Assembly (NCBI GenBank): GCA_039583875.1
Contig: CM077151.1
Coordinates: 28,348,390-28,412,389 of the forward strand
From: Platanthera guangdongensis
Taxonomy: Eukaryota > Streptophyta > Magnoliopsida > Asparagales > Orchidaceae
Length of the DNA: 64,000 bases
Direction of reading: 5' to 3'
Of this stretch, positions 51,501-58,717 are shown one piece after another. Position 1 is the first letter of the stretch. The number at the start of each line of letters is the position of its first letter. The notes beneath the pieces are model-generated. The model made no database searches, had not been told where the DNA came from, and was given only the letters and a program-made list of their open reading frames with translations. A program made the position numbers and the translations under genes.

Positions 51501-53193
51501 GGTTAGAGCGAGGCAAGACAGCGGAGCGGGCAACGCGAATAGCAACAATCCGCGCGTGAAACCGTGCGACCAGACCGTGCGAATAGAGAAGTCGCCCAAG
51601 AGCGGCAAGCCACACCGCAGACCGCAAAAGCACGAGGGAGGGGGACCCACTGGGAAGAAAACCTATAAAAGGGCCCGTGGGAACATAAAAAAAAACAGGA
51701 ACATGGGCCAAAGGAGCCCGCACCAGGGCCGGCGAGTAGAAAAAAAGCAGGTCGTCCAGAAGCAATCCGGCAGGAGTGGCGGTTAAGAAAGATGCAAACC
51801 GCAAGGGCAACGAGAAGCGAAAAAAGCAGAAAACCGTTGGCTCTGATACCATGTAGAAAAGTACACAGAATATTGGGAAAAGACTATAAACTTTGTATAT
51901 CTTTCTTGTGTATCAATTTATCAAAATACAAGTATGAGTACACTTATATATGGAGAGAAAGAGAGAGAAGAGTCTCCTTTCAAGATGTGAGACTAATACA
52001 TGAGGAAGAAGACTTATGATGAGCCATTCTATGGGCCTTTACATGTTCTTTTTCTAACAGGATGCATAAAATTGTCTACAGCTTTGCACCTCAACTGCAG
52101 TTAAAATGCACAATTGCCCAATAAAGTTAAAATGCACAATTGCCCAATAAAGTTAAAATGCACAGAAAAAACAATATTTAGTAAGGGCAACTATGGAGCA
52201 CGGATGGATTACAAAAATATCATCTAACCTTACATATTAAACTCAAGAATATGGTTTGAAAGAAAATTATAGGAAGGAAATTGTGTTAAACCTGCAAACA
52301 TCAAGTACTTTTCTCATGTCTCCTGATGCAGCTGCCACTTTCTGTCAAGATTCAAAAATGTCAAAAGATGGCAAGTGCAATACTTAATTAAATTGTCACA
52401 AAAATCATTAAAAAGAATCCCAACTAGGATAAAAACTAGTTGATCCTGTTGTGTACATCAAATGTTACAATTACATATTTAAGGAAACAAAAAAAATACT
52501 GCAATCTATTGTGGGTGTCTATGTAGTATGTAAGCACGCAGAAGGCATCCAACTTATTTTAGCTACGATTACATTTTTAACTGCATAGGTGGATATGTTG
52601 ATTGGGAGCCATTTTCTAATTTGTGCATAAATCAGGAATATATGAAACACTTATTTGTTCCAAGTGGATGGGTGTGTGAAAAAAATATACCAAAATGCAC
52701 CAAACTAGAAGGTTATGGGGGCAAAGTTTTCATAGTATGCGCACTTTAAAGATAGTTTAGCCCAAACCTGGGGGGGGGGGGGGGGAGAGTTGCATTATAG
52801 TAGAACTTCCTCGGCCATTATTTCAAGTAACATAGAAACTTCCCCTTCCAATATCAAGGTTAAAATGACTACATGCAATGAAAGCCAGTATTTGAGAGTA
52901 AACCTAGTAGCGTGGAAGAGAAGATCGGAGATCAACTTACTCTCGCACAGTATTCTAGAGCTAAAGGTTGAAAGACTTTGTACCCAAGTGTCTGCCAAAG
53001 AGAGAGGATTACTTGAAATTAGTGCTACGAGAAAGCTGAAGAAAAGAAATAACACGCTAAATTAGAATAATGGTTTATGCTACACTACATGATTAAATGA
53101 GCAAAGAACAGAGAAATACCTCTAGTCTCTGCCGAAGGATCTCAACTATCTGATATCTAGAGTATGCACAATAAGTCACCACAAAGGGGTTAC
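26933..53193 (-). CDS. CDC6: CDC6 (cell division control protein 6), C-terminal nine exons, 5' part not found
   Basis: CDC6 is a nuclear AAA+ ATPase that, with ORC and CDT1, loads the MCM2-7 helicase at origins in G1. Nine exons on the minus strand join in frame with no stop: 53193-53120, 52991-52941, 52341-52292, 47763-47700, 47264-47175, 31913-31848, 27556-27461, 27366-27277, 26968-26933 (617 nt). They encode the AAA+ core end and lid ([36 protein letters not shown]), sensor 2 ([17 protein letters not shown]) and the C-terminal winged-helix domain. Phases match at every junction and all acceptors end in AG. One donor is GC. The Walker motifs and N-terminus would lie upstream but I could not find them before 64000. 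The introns are swollen by transposons yet the code is clean, which argues for a living gene. Confidence 0.9.
27783..27940 (+). mobile_element. tRNA-derived SINE-like sequence
   Basis: It contains an A-box-like TGGCCATGGTCTGG (27790-27803) and a B-box-like GGATTCAAGCC (27845-27855), the internal RNA polymerase III promoter pair, spaced 55 nt start to start. It is preceded by an A-run and followed directly by a telomere-like tract. No clear target duplication. Confidence 0.45.
27941..28002. repeat. interstitial telomeric repeat (AAACCCT, ~9 units)
   Basis: About nine perfect units of AAACCCT, the Arabidopsis-type plant telomere repeat, inside a CDC6 intron directly after the SINE-like sequence. 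Confidence 0.95.
28003..30501. other. CDC6 intron sequence; second half may be leader of the plus-strand gene fragment
   Basis: 28003-29560 holds no gene I recognise; there is a G-run near 29270 and a short direct repeat GACCTCACATAGAACTT at about 29376 and 29411. 29580-30490 resembles a 5' leader and first intron, ending in a TACTGCAG acceptor just before the ATG at 30502. Confidence 0.35.
30502..31400 (+). CDS. plus-strand spliced gene fragment inside a CDC6 intron, unknown product
   Basis: Two exon-like blocks join in phase 0. 30502-30561 starts with ATG and reads [20 protein letters not shown] before a GTGAGT donor. 31196-31279 follows a TTTAG acceptor and reads [20 protein letters not shown] then RLAAEHLK before GTATGA. 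A third block from 31365 after GGCAACAG reads [11 protein letters not shown] but soon runs into gypsy gag-like sequence. The upstream acceptor TACTGCAG suggests a spliced leader. The predicted peptide is charged and helical, and I do not recognise it. It could be a nested gene or a captured fragment. Confidence 0.35.
31401..31600 (+). pseudogene. Tat-type gypsy gag fragment
   Basis: The plus strand reads [20 protein letters not shown], then [14 protein letters not shown], close to YYTGKDDPVQHLQWFED and DAFKCRLFAITLKE in the gag at 8422-9471. A short second copy (RFKCQLFAI) follows. Only the gag core is left and there are no LTRs. Confidence 0.75.
31848..31913 (-). CDS. CDC6: CDC6 exon with a GC splice donor
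   Basis: A 66-nt exon reads [19 protein letters not shown] and IGE, the first helix of the CDC6 winged-helix domain (family pattern IILCSAVKLF-KKD-T-GE). It joins QHQQ upstream and LNKSY downstream in phase 0. The acceptor is TTTCAG. The donor reads GAG followed by GCAAGA, a GC-AG intron with otherwise strong consensus. It lies between the 15.3-kb and 4.3-kb introns. Confidence 0.88.
32415..32561 (-). repeat. 3' LTR of copia A
   Basis: Starts TGTTAAGAAATG and ends GCACATCTAA. The minus-strand purine tract (GGGGGTGGGGGGA) directly follows at about 32562-32574. Confidence 0.85.
32575..33160 (-). pseudogene. copia A RNase H remnant
   Basis: The minus strand reads WTSKK, stop, [18 protein letters not shown], then [15 protein letters not shown] and [14 protein letters not shown]. 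These are the RNase H motifs, including the catalytic E of STEAE, with at least one in-frame stop. Confidence 0.8.
33161..33967 (-). pseudogene. copia A reverse transcriptase, 3' side of the hAT insertion
   Basis: Two frames: [20 protein letters not shown] and [15 protein letters not shown] (to 33794), then after a stop [34 protein letters not shown] and [14 protein letters not shown], the RT active site with both aspartates. The first residues of the WVFKVK block follow directly on TCK at the end of the integrase-side fragment at 39194. Confidence 0.85.
34357..35307 (+). other. copia B untranslated leader, GC-rich with short repeats
   Basis: Built from many variants of TGCGGCCTCCTGCGG and CGCGGACTGCTC. 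The long open frame across it (34066-35112) starts outside the element and is not a gene. Copia D has a comparable leader. Confidence 0.6.
35308..36677 (+). pseudogene. copia B gag-protease
   Basis: Starts [20 protein letters not shown], then [20 protein letters not shown] stop occurs at 35461, then [20 protein letters not shown] and [19 protein letters not shown] frame change lies near 35790-35860. The zinc knuckle is damaged ([14 protein letters not shown], second Cys replaced). The protease site [12 protein letters not shown] is retained. Domain order and sequence follow copia D. Confidence 0.85.
36678..37298 (+). pseudogene. copia B integrase, truncated
   Basis: GAG-pre-integrase [20 protein letters not shown] with [12 protein letters not shown], then [20 protein letters not shown], a frame change near 36940, [15 protein letters not shown] and [20 protein letters not shown]. 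The D-D-E residues are readable but in two frames. It ends at a deletion just after the [11 protein letters not shown] segment. Confidence 0.85.
37379..38221 (+). pseudogene. copia B RT tail and RNase H
   Basis: Reads [40 protein letters not shown] with a stop after HLVT, then [21 protein letters not shown] and [17 protein letters not shown] to the LTR. A ~110-bp duplication of the segment with LCA-SDSDLP lies at its start (37377-37500). RT palm motifs are missing. Confidence 0.85.
39194..40220 (-). pseudogene. copia A integrase C-terminal region, 5' side of the hAT insertion
   Basis: The frame reads [40 protein letters not shown] and [16 protein letters not shown], the conserved copia integrase tail, then a Ser/Pro-rich linker and [14 protein letters not shown], the entry to RT. 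The next residues are at 33967 on the other side of the hAT-like element. Confidence 0.85.
40221..41198 (-). pseudogene. copia A protease and GAG-pre-integrase remnants
   Basis: 41198-41013 reads [14 protein letters not shown], the copia protease active site D-S-G. 40890-40585 has [16 protein letters not shown] and [18 protein letters not shown], the HHCC zinc-finger part. Stops separate the pieces, and the integrase core between 40584 and 40221 is broken. Confidence 0.75.
41496..41587 (-). repeat. 5' LTR of copia A, first part (split by copia C)
   Basis: TGTTAAGAAATG then GAGCTCAGTCGATCCACAAC, matching 32415-32509. A decayed initiator-Met PBS (TAGTATCATAGCC on the minus strand) lies at 41483-41495. 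The rest of the LTR is at 45707-45766 (AAGAGCATACCATGTGAGTC to CACATCTAACA). Confidence 0.88.
41588..45701 (+). mobile_element. copia C: nearly full-length element inserted in copia A's 5' LTR, 3' LTR missing
   Basis: Perfect CTAAC duplications (41583-41587 and 45702-45706) bound the element, and their removal restores copia A's LTR. The 5' LTR is 41588-41855 (TGTTATAATATG to TTTTCACA) and the PBS TGGTATCAGAGGG is at 41858-41870. The gag-pol ORF starts at 41943. The right end stops inside RNase H (GEASKEAV) followed only by TAGCTCAACA. The 3' LTR, purine tract and end of RNase H are thus missing although the right target duplication is in place. Confidence 0.9.
41943..45694 (+). pseudogene. 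copia C Gag-Pol, one frameshift in RT and truncated RNase H
   Basis: The first frame (41943-45299) has gag ([17 protein letters not shown]), a zinc knuckle ([14 protein letters not shown]), protease ([11 protein letters not shown]), GAG-pre-integrase ([14 protein letters not shown] with CEVCAL), integrase ([34 protein letters not shown] and E all present) and RT ([30 protein letters not shown]). A single frame change at about 45130-45180 moves to the second frame (45203-45694) with [29 protein letters not shown] RT end and RNase H ([31 protein letters not shown]). It is the best preserved plus-strand copia here but cannot code through. Confidence 0.92.
45707..45766 (-). repeat. 5' LTR of copia A, second part
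   Basis: Continues the LTR after copia C. GCATACCATGTGAG and the GGGTTTATATATG TATA region match 32510-32561. Confidence 0.88.
45772..47174. other. CDC6 intron remainder, no gene seen
   Basis: 45775-45920 is rich in CCGGTGATC and CCGGAAAATATC motifs; the rest is AT-rich. No exon or element ends recognised. Confidence 0.4.
47175..47763 (-). CDS. CDC6: CDC6 exons leading into the winged-helix domain (two exons)
   Basis: Exon 47763-47700 (64 nt) begins with the base completing the split Arg codon and reads [20 protein letters not shown] and S. Exon 47264-47175 (90 nt) reads [20 protein letters not shown], then [10 protein letters not shown], the strongly conserved CDC6 segment (ALSKAFKSP and SLPQHQQ). 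Donors are GTAAGA and GTAAAT, and acceptors are ACTAG and TGCAG. Confidence 0.92.
47900..48100 (-). repeat. 3' LTR of copia E
   Basis: 201 bp, next to a purine tract (TTTGTGGGAGAA on the minus strand, 48112-48101). Confidence 0.9.
48377..49495 (-). pseudogene. copia E RT tail and RNase H
   Basis: Reads [11 protein letters not shown], stop, [20 protein letters not shown], then (beyond the 447-bp insertion) [40 protein letters not shown] and [15 protein letters not shown]. The palm YVDD is lost at the integrase-RT junction near 49490-49510. Confidence 0.85.
48817..49263. mobile_element. 447-bp insertion rich in CTCGAAT motifs inside copia E
   Basis: The flanks GATTGACAT (48808-48816 and 49264-49272) are a perfect 9-bp duplication, and removal restores the RT-tail sequence shared with copia D. 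It starts TTAGGGCTGAGCATAT and ends GCTCGATATTGGTCC, without clear inverted ends. The interior is a run of variants of TCGAATCGACTCGAA. A 9-bp duplication is Mutator-like, but the class is uncertain. Confidence 0.7.
49500..50290 (-). pseudogene. copia E zinc knuckle, protease and GAG-pre-integrase
   Basis: 50052-49792 carries [18 protein letters not shown] (protease D-S-S in place of D-S-G). 49769-49533 carries the zinc-finger part of GAG-pre-integrase. The segment [11 protein letters not shown] at about 49545-49500 is the first catalytic Asp of integrase, where the sequence jumps into RT. Confidence 0.8.
50296..50940 (-). pseudogene. copia E gag
   Basis: Reads [40 protein letters not shown] and [20 protein letters not shown], matching the N-terminal third of the copia D protein. 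It continues after frame changes to a knuckle [17 protein letters not shown] at 50280-50089 in which the last Cys is Tyr. Confidence 0.85.
51852..52059 (-). repeat. 5' LTR of copia E
   Basis: 208 bp, against the PBS at 51839-51851, with the CTCTGATACCA signature on the plus strand. Confidence 0.9.
52060..52291 (-). other. CDC6 intron with short tandem repeat
   Basis: A 26-bp unit, TTAAAATGCACAATTGCCCA plus ATAAAG, is repeated about 2.5 times at 52103-52167. Confidence 0.6.
52292..53193 (-). CDS. CDC6: CDC6 exons for AAA+ lid and sensor 2 (three exons)
   Basis: Exon 53193-53120 (74 nt, entered with two bases completing a codon) reads [20 protein letters not shown] and QRLE. Exon 52991-52941 (51 nt) reads [17 protein letters not shown]. 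Exon 52341-52292 (50 nt) reads [16 protein letters not shown] plus two bases of the next Arg codon. GDMRK is the sensor-2 arginine motif that contacts bound ATP. Donors are GTATTT, GTAAGT and GTTTAA, and acceptors are GTCAG, GGCAG and GACAG. Confidence 0.9.
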
Positions 53194-54441
53194 CTGACAT
53201 AATGAAAACACTATAAATTGGACATTTTTCTCAAACTTGGCTGCTTGTTTCTTCATATTATTTTAGAAATAATATCTTCTACTGGAGAAAATTTTCAATG
53301 CATTAACCTCATACAAATGTAGGGGATATAAAGGGAATAAAGTGAAGAGAAAACGCCCACAAACAACATGAGAATCTAACAAAGGTTATCAGGAGACCAC
53401 GCATTAGACCATACAAGTAATCTAACAAAGGTTATCAGGATCGAGATCCTAAGTGAGATCATTTTGAGGTTGGATCAGATCGGATTGAGAATCGCAAGTT
53501 CCTATAACATTCATAAATGAAGACTAAAAATATAAATTGAATTTTGTATCATCTAATTGCATGATCTATTAACAAAAAATTACCTGCTCAATTAATAAAA
53601 AAACCAATAAATTGAGCAATATGTGAATAATTATATTAAAATTTCTTGAATAACTAAATCAAAAGGATAATATCATACTAAGTTCACTTTAAATTTCAGG
53701 TAAGACACTCAATGTCTAATTGTCTGCTAACAATAAAAACAAATCTGGACTGATGAATTGGTGTAAGTCTAGAAGCAGGAAGACGAACCCACATTGTTGG
53801 ATTGCTCGTACACTGGAAGCAGGAAGCTTGAATTGCTCCTATACTGAATTTCTAACCGTTAGATGGCTCGTACGCTAGAAAGGAAAAGAAGACGTCGGCC
53901 AAAAAGTAGGAAGCAGAAAGCCACTGGATTACCAACCATTGGATTGCTCATATGCGAAAATATAAGATAAGACATTGAGACCGCTTGAAATGGAACCTGG
54001 TAAGGAAGGAAAAAGAAGACATTGTCTAAGATAAGACATTGAGACCGCTTGAAATGGAACCTGGTAAGGAAGGAAAAAGAAGACATTGTCTAGACTGGAA
54101 GCGACTGAAGACGTCGCTCTTGGCCTCCGTTTGCAGTCGAATATCGACACTTGGGATACGGTAAAGCAACATGATATGATTCTGTGATGGGGGCATGGGG
54201 GCGGGATTGGGATAAGGTTAAGCAATGAGTTCTGGGCATTGGATCGATTGAATGGAATCGAGATAGGATTGAATATGTTTCTAGTTATCTTTGCTCGGAC
54301 TGGTAGAATCGGGTCGGGATCGCGATCCTAAAGATCCTAAGATCCTGATCGTGATCCCAGCCGTAGATGTGCCGATTTAGATCCTAAGTAAGATCCAGAC
54401 CGATTTACAAAATCTGGATCGCAGATTGCGATCTTGATAAC
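53194..54441. other. sequence upstream of the last visible CDC6 exon; MITE pieces and a 64-bp tandem duplication
   Basis: No further CDC6 exon recognised. 53431-53500 is the left half of the GATCC-rich MITE (GTTATCAGGATCGAGATCC). 53963-54026 and 54027-54090 are two copies of a 64-bp unit starting TAAGATAAGACATTGAGACC. About 54250-54441 is another GATCC-rich MITE copy whose end (GATCTTGATAAC) was the target of copia D. Confidence 0.6.
53963..54090. repeat. 64-bp direct tandem duplication
   Basis: Two identical units in a row, 53963-54026 and 54027-54090, each ending AAGAAGACATTGTC. Confidence 0.92.
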
Positions 54442-54627
54442 TGTAGAAAAGGAGAAAGCCAACCTTGTATATATGTCCACTTGATACAAATACAAAGAAT
54501 GAGTACATATATATAGATGAGAGAAAGAGAGAGAAAAGTCCTATACACAATGTGGGACTAAAGAGAGGAGAGAAAAAGCAATAAATGCTATACAAATGGG
54601 CCTAATGTTAAGTGGGCTTTTCCAACA
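54442..54627 (-). repeat. 3' LTR of copia D
   Basis: 186 bp, identical by eye to the 5' LTR. The ORF's last codons (GVLEKPT, stop at 54608) run into it. Confidence 0.95.
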
Positions 54628-57600
54628 CTCCCCCGCAAGCTGGAGCGTATAGGTCATATGCACCCAGCTTGGACAAACATTGGTAGAACATAGTGCTTGA
54701 TAAGGCCTTTGTGAGGATGTCGGCAACTTGATCAGTTCCTGGAACATGCTTTAATTCAAGTTTCTTCAATTGAACCTTTTCACGAACAAAGTGACAGTCA
54801 ACCTCGATATGTTTTGTGCGCTCATGAAAGACCGGATTCTTTGCGATGTGTATGGCGGCTTGACTATCACAAAATAGAACAGCAGAGGAGGGGAGTTTTA
54901 CTCCTAGGTCAGTAAGGAGACTTTCAAGCCATGTGAGTTCTGAAACAACTGAGGCCATCGATCTGTATTCAGCCTCTGCAGAGGAACGAGCCACCACAGC
55001 TTGTTTCTTACTCTTCCAAGTAATAAGATGCCCACCAAAATACGTACAGAACCCACTAGTTGACCTTCGATCGTCCAGGGAACCCGCATAGTCGGCATCA
55101 GAATAGGCAACCAATGCGGGAGCAGAGTCGGAAGTTTTGTAAACCAGCCCTTGGCCTGGAGCTCCCTTAAGGTATCGGAGAATCCGTTCAACCGCTTGGA
55201 GATGAGAAGCCCGGGGGGCATGCATGAACCTGCTGACAACCCCAACTGCAAATGATATATCTGGCCTTGTGACTGTTAGATAGATCAACTTGCCCACCAG
55301 GCGTCGATAGTATTCCGGGTTCGGAAGAAGCAAATCGTCATCCGAAGCATGAGCGCATAATTTGTGATTTGCCTCCATCGGGGTACACGCAGGCTTGCAA
55401 CCAGACTGTCCAGCATCTTTGAGAAGATCGAGGCAGTACTTTCGTTGGGAGAGTACCAACCCGTCCGGCCGCCGGGCGATTTCGAGACCAAGGAAGTAGC
55501 GAAGTGTCCCCAGATCTTTAGTCTGAAAAACAGTGCTTAGGTGTTGTTTGACGTCTTGAATCCCCTTTGAGTCATCCCCAGTGAGAATGATGTCGTCAAC
55601 ATAAACCAATAGAAGAATGGTGCCAGTGGCCCGGTGTCGGGTAAAAAGGGAGAAATCTGCAGAGCTCCGAGTGAACCCCATGTCCCGAACCACCTTGCTA
55701 AACTTGTCAAACCACGCCCGTGGGGACTGTTTGAGACCATAGATGGACTTTTTGAGAAGACAGACCCGAGACTCCCCCGTGGTCTCAAACCCGGGCGGTT
55801 GGCGCATGTAGACAGTTTCCTGGAGGTCGCCATTCAAAAAGGCGTTCTTGATATCAAGCTGATGAAGGGGCCAGCGGCGGTGCACCGCGACGGAGAGAAG
55901 AACGCGGACAGTGTTAAGCTTGGCTACCGGAGAAAATGTTTCCTCATAGTCGAGGCCCTCCTGTTGTGTGAAGCCACGGGCCACAAGACGGGCCTTCAGT
56001 CGGGCAATAGTGCCATCCGGAGCATGCTTGATGACGAAGACCCATTTGCATCCAACAGGGTGCTGACCGGGAGGTAAGGGAACCAAGACCCAGGTCTGGT
56101 TGGCCCAAAGGGCCGTCATTTCTTCGTCCATGGCAGCCCGCCAGCCAGGATGGTGAAGTGCCTCCTGCAAAGAGTTAGGGACTGAAACAGAAGATAAGGA
56201 GGTGGCAAAGTGAAGAAGAGAGGGGGAGAGGCGATGGAGCGAGACGTAGTTCGCCATCGGATGAGCGGTGGAGACGGGAGCCGGAGCAGCAGGGAGCAGA
56301 GCACCAGAGGGCGAAGCCGACTGCAGAGGAGCCACAGAATGAGGAGAGCGACGAGAATAGACCCGGATAACCGGTGGTGGTGGACGGACCGGGGGCGGGG
56401 AAGGGAGGGGGGCTGAGGAGTGAGGAGCAGGAATGACAGGACGAACAACGGGAGCGGGATGCAGAGCGATATCCGGAGCAGGAAAGAATGGAAGATCTTC
56501 ACGGAAAGTTACGTCAGGCGAGACAGTAACCTTGTGGGTAGTAGGCGAATAACATACATACCCCTTCTGAGTGCGGGAGTACCCGACAAAGATCTGCTTG
56601 GTGGCACGAGGGTCCAACTTGTCCGTGGAGGGACCAAGGTGGTGAACGTAGCAGGTACACCCAAACACCCGTGGCGGAAGGGGAAAGGGCGGAGTTGTGG
56701 GAAAGAGGAGGCTGAAAGGAGTAGCATACTGGAGGACGGAAGACGGGAGGCGGTTGATGAGGAAGCAAGCCGTGGAGAGAGCGTAGTTCCAGTATGGTTT
56801 GGGGACCTGCATTTGAAGCATAAGCGAGCGAGCGACATCAAGAAGGTGACGATTCTTGCGCTCAGCGACACCATTCTGTTGTGGTGTGTACGGACAGGAT
56901 GTTTGGTGAAGAATGCCGAACTCAGAGCAGAGGGTGGCAAACGTATGACTGGTGTACTCCCGCGCATTGTCAGTGCGAATAGTGCGAATAGGTGCAGAGA
57001 ACTGAGTGCGAGTCTCAAGTATGAAGGCCCGAAATACGCGGGGAAGTTCAGAGCGATCCCGAAGGAGATATAACCACGTCATGCGAGAGTAATCATCAAT
57101 AAAAGTAAGAAAATAACGATAGCCAGAAATACTAGTAAATTTGTACGGACCCCATATATCGGAGTGTACTAAAATAAAAGGAGCGGAGCTCCGAGTACAA
57201 TGAGGGGGGAAAGAAGAACGGGGCTGTTTGCCCAAAATACATGTGTCACAACGAAAAGCAGGGAGAGTGACATCAGGAAGAGCCTTCCGGAGGACTGGAA
57301 GAGGAGCATGTCCCAGACGGCGATGCCAATCCGAAGAGGAGATAGATGCGAGGACAGTGGGAGAGTCGTCAAGAAGATAGAGCCCATTCTGCAGCCGTCC
57401 TCTACCAATGATAGTCTGCGTCTGCTGATCCTGTATGAGAAAAGAAGAAGAAGTAAATGTTACTGAGTAATTAGAATCTGTAGTAAGGCGACCGACAGAG
57501 AGTAAATTGAAAGGAGAGCCCGGAACATGAAGAGCCGAGCGGAGGAGGAGAGAAGAGGTGAGAGAAATATCAGCACATCCAGATACGGGAACCGACGCCC

Positions 57601-58717
57601 CATTAGCAACAGTAATGTACTTCGGGTGAGGTGAAGACAAGTACTGTGGTGGCCTAACAGAGGTGATATGATGAGTGGCACCAGAATCAAGGATCCAGCG
57701 CGTGCCAGAGGATAGGCAGGCGATACCTTCATTGGAGAGAGAGGCAGCAGAGGCAACCGAGGCAGGCGGACGGCTGAGCAAGCCATGAAGATGCTGGAGC
57801 TGAAGACGAACCTCGTCGAGCTCAGTGCGAGAGGAGGCAGAATCGGTAGTAGCAGCAGAGACCTGTGGACGAGGAGGTCGGCCATGTTTGCGAAAGCAAG
57901 TGGCCTCCAGATGACCAACTCTACCACAGAACGAGCATTGAGGCCTAGATCGGCCACCGCGACCCCGGCCGCGAGAGTCAGAGCGGCCACCCCGGGCAGA
58001 GGGGGGAAGAGGCAATAAGGGAGCGGGTGCCTGTTGAACAAGGGCCGGAGAAGGAAGGCCGGGAACATCCGGAGGCGGGGAGACCTTGAGAAGCATTGAG
58101 CACACGTCGGAAAAGGACGGTGTAACAGTAGAGGAGAGGATGTGAGCCCGGACACTGTGAAGATGAGAGGGTACCCGAGCCATCATCATGGCGATACCCA
58201 CAGCTTCCTTCTGGGTACATTGAGCAGCGAGATCTAGAGTGGGAGGCTGATGGTGGATCCAAGCCTCAACCAGAGACCGGGCTTGAGCAACAAAGGACGT
58301 CAAGTCGGTTGCGCCACTGCTGTCAAGGGCCTGGAGAGCGGTGATGATATCATAGAGATGGTGGAGACTATCTTTGCCAGAATAGAGGGTGTGTAGCTCG
58401 TCCCACATGCCTTTGGCCGTCTCATGATACATGGCCAGGCGATAAGATTCTCCATCGAGAGAGTTGAGGAGCCAAGTCTGCACACGTCCATCATTGCGTA
58501 ACCACTCCTCAGTAGGGACACCAATAACGGTCTGGGTCAGATGATGAAGGAAGCCCTTTGACTGAAGGACACGGCGAACTGAGTGTGCCCATTCCACAAA
58601 GTTCTTCTTGCCAGTGAGCGAAATAGTAGTGATCCGGAGCTCGTCGCGGACTTCTGGTATAGAGGGCGGGCGTTCAGGAGGAACTGCCGTACCAACGGAG
58701 TCTGCAGAGGTAGACAT
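54608..58717 (-). CDS. copia D Gag-Pol polyprotein (1369 aa, intact)
   Basis: Domains in order: gag (residues ~25-240; [37 protein letters not shown]); CCHC zinc knuckle CSFCGRVGHLEATC at ~265; protease RWILDSGATHHIT at ~345; GAG-pre-integrase [11 protein letters not shown] with CDTCILGK at ~465-500; integrase with D (LVHSDIWGP), D ([11 protein letters not shown]) and E ([12 protein letters not shown]); RT with CKWVFVIKHAPDGTI, LDIKNAFLNGDLQETVY and the active site LLVYVDDIILTGDD; RNase H with [25 protein letters not shown] and FCDSQAAIHI. Nothing is missing. The start at 58717 (MSTSADSVGTAVPPERPPS) lies after the repeat-rich leader. The length suits plant copia. Confidence 0.96.
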   Translation of the reverse strand: MSTSADSVGTAVPPERPPSIPEVRDELRITTISLTGKKNFVEWAHSVRRVLQSKGFLHHLTQTVIGVPTEEWLRNDGRVQTWLLNSLDGESYRLAMYHETAKGMWDELHTLYSGKDSLHHLYDIITALQALDSSGATDLTSFVAQARSLVEAWIHHQPPTLDLAAQCTQKEAVGIAMMMARVPSHLHSVRAHILSSTVTPSFSDVCSMLLKVSPPPDVPGLPSPALVQQAPAPLLPLPPSARGGRSDSRGRGRGGRSRPQCSFCGRVGHLEATCFRKHGRPPRPQVSAATTDSASSRTELDEVRLQLQHLHGLLSRPPASVASAASLSNEGIACLSSGTRWILDSGATHHITSVRPPQYLSSPHPKYITVANGASVPVSGCADISLTSSLLLRSALHVPGSPFNLLSVGRLTTDSNYSVTFTSSSFLIQDQQTQTIIGRGRLQNGLYLLDDSPTVLASISSSDWHRRLGHAPLPVLRKALPDVTLPAFRCDTCILGKQPRSSFPPHCTRSSAPFILVHSDIWGPYKFTSISGYRYFLTFIDDYSRMTWLYLLRDRSELPRVFRAFILETRTQFSAPIRTIRTDNAREYTSHTFATLCSEFGILHQTSCPYTPQQNGVAERKNRHLLDVARSLMLQMQVPKPYWNYALSTACFLINRLPSSVLQYATPFSLLFPTTPPFPLPPRVFGCTCYVHHLGPSTDKLDPRATKQIFVGYSRTQKGYVCYSPTTHKVTVSPDVTFREDLPFFPAPDIALHPAPVVRPVIPAPHSSAPLPSPPPVRPPPPVIRVYSRRSPHSVAPLQSASPSGALLPAAPAPVSTAHPMANYVSLHRLSPSLLHFATSLSSVSVPNSLQEALHHPGWRAAMDEEMTALWANQTWVLVPLPPGQHPVGCKWVFVIKHAPDGTIARLKARLVARGFTQQEGLDYEETFSPVAKLNTVRVLLSVAVHRRWPLHQLDIKNAFLNGDLQETVYMRQPPGFETTGESRVCLLKKSIYGLKQSPRAWFDKFSKVVRDMGFTRSSADFSLFTRHRATGTILLLVYVDDIILTGDDSKGIQDVKQHLSTVFQTKDLGTLRYFLGLEIARRPDGLVLSQRKYCLDLLKDAGQSGCKPACTPMEANHKLCAHASDDDLLLPNPEYYRRLVGKLIYLTVTRPDISFAVGVVSRFMHAPRASHLQAVERILRYLKGAPGQGLVYKTSDSAPALVAYSDADYAGSLDDRRSTSGFCTYFGGHLITWKSKKQAVVARSSAEAEYRSMASVVSELTWLESLLTDLGVKLPSSAVLFCDSQAAIHIAKNPVFHERTKHIEVDCHFVREKVQLKKLELKHVPGTDQVADILTKALSSTMFYQCLSKLGAYDLYAPACGGVLEKPT

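Larger units (their letters stand above)
47900..52059 (-). mobile_element. copia E: deletion derivative in a CDC6 intron
   Basis: LTRs at 47900-48100 (3') and 51852-52059 (5'), from TGTAGAAAAGTACACAG to TTTCTAACA. Perfect GGATG duplications (47895-47899 and 52060-52064). PBS TGGTATCAGAGCC on the minus strand at 51851-51839. By eye the LTRs differ by roughly 8%, including a 9-bp indel, so this is much older than copia D. Gag, PR and the start of integrase are joined straight to late RT, so most of integrase and early RT are gone. A 447-bp insertion lies in the RT tail. Same family as B and D. Confidence 0.9.

Noticed and set aside
53859..54225. Overlapping ORFs with repeated LDNVFFFLPYQVPFQAVSMS as a possible CDC6 5' exon
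   Set aside because: The repeat comes from the 64-bp tandem duplication, and the peptide does not resemble CDC6.
56420..57073. Plus-strand 217-codon ORF opposite copia D
   Set aside because: Shadow of the intact minus-strand Gag-Pol, no domain of its own.
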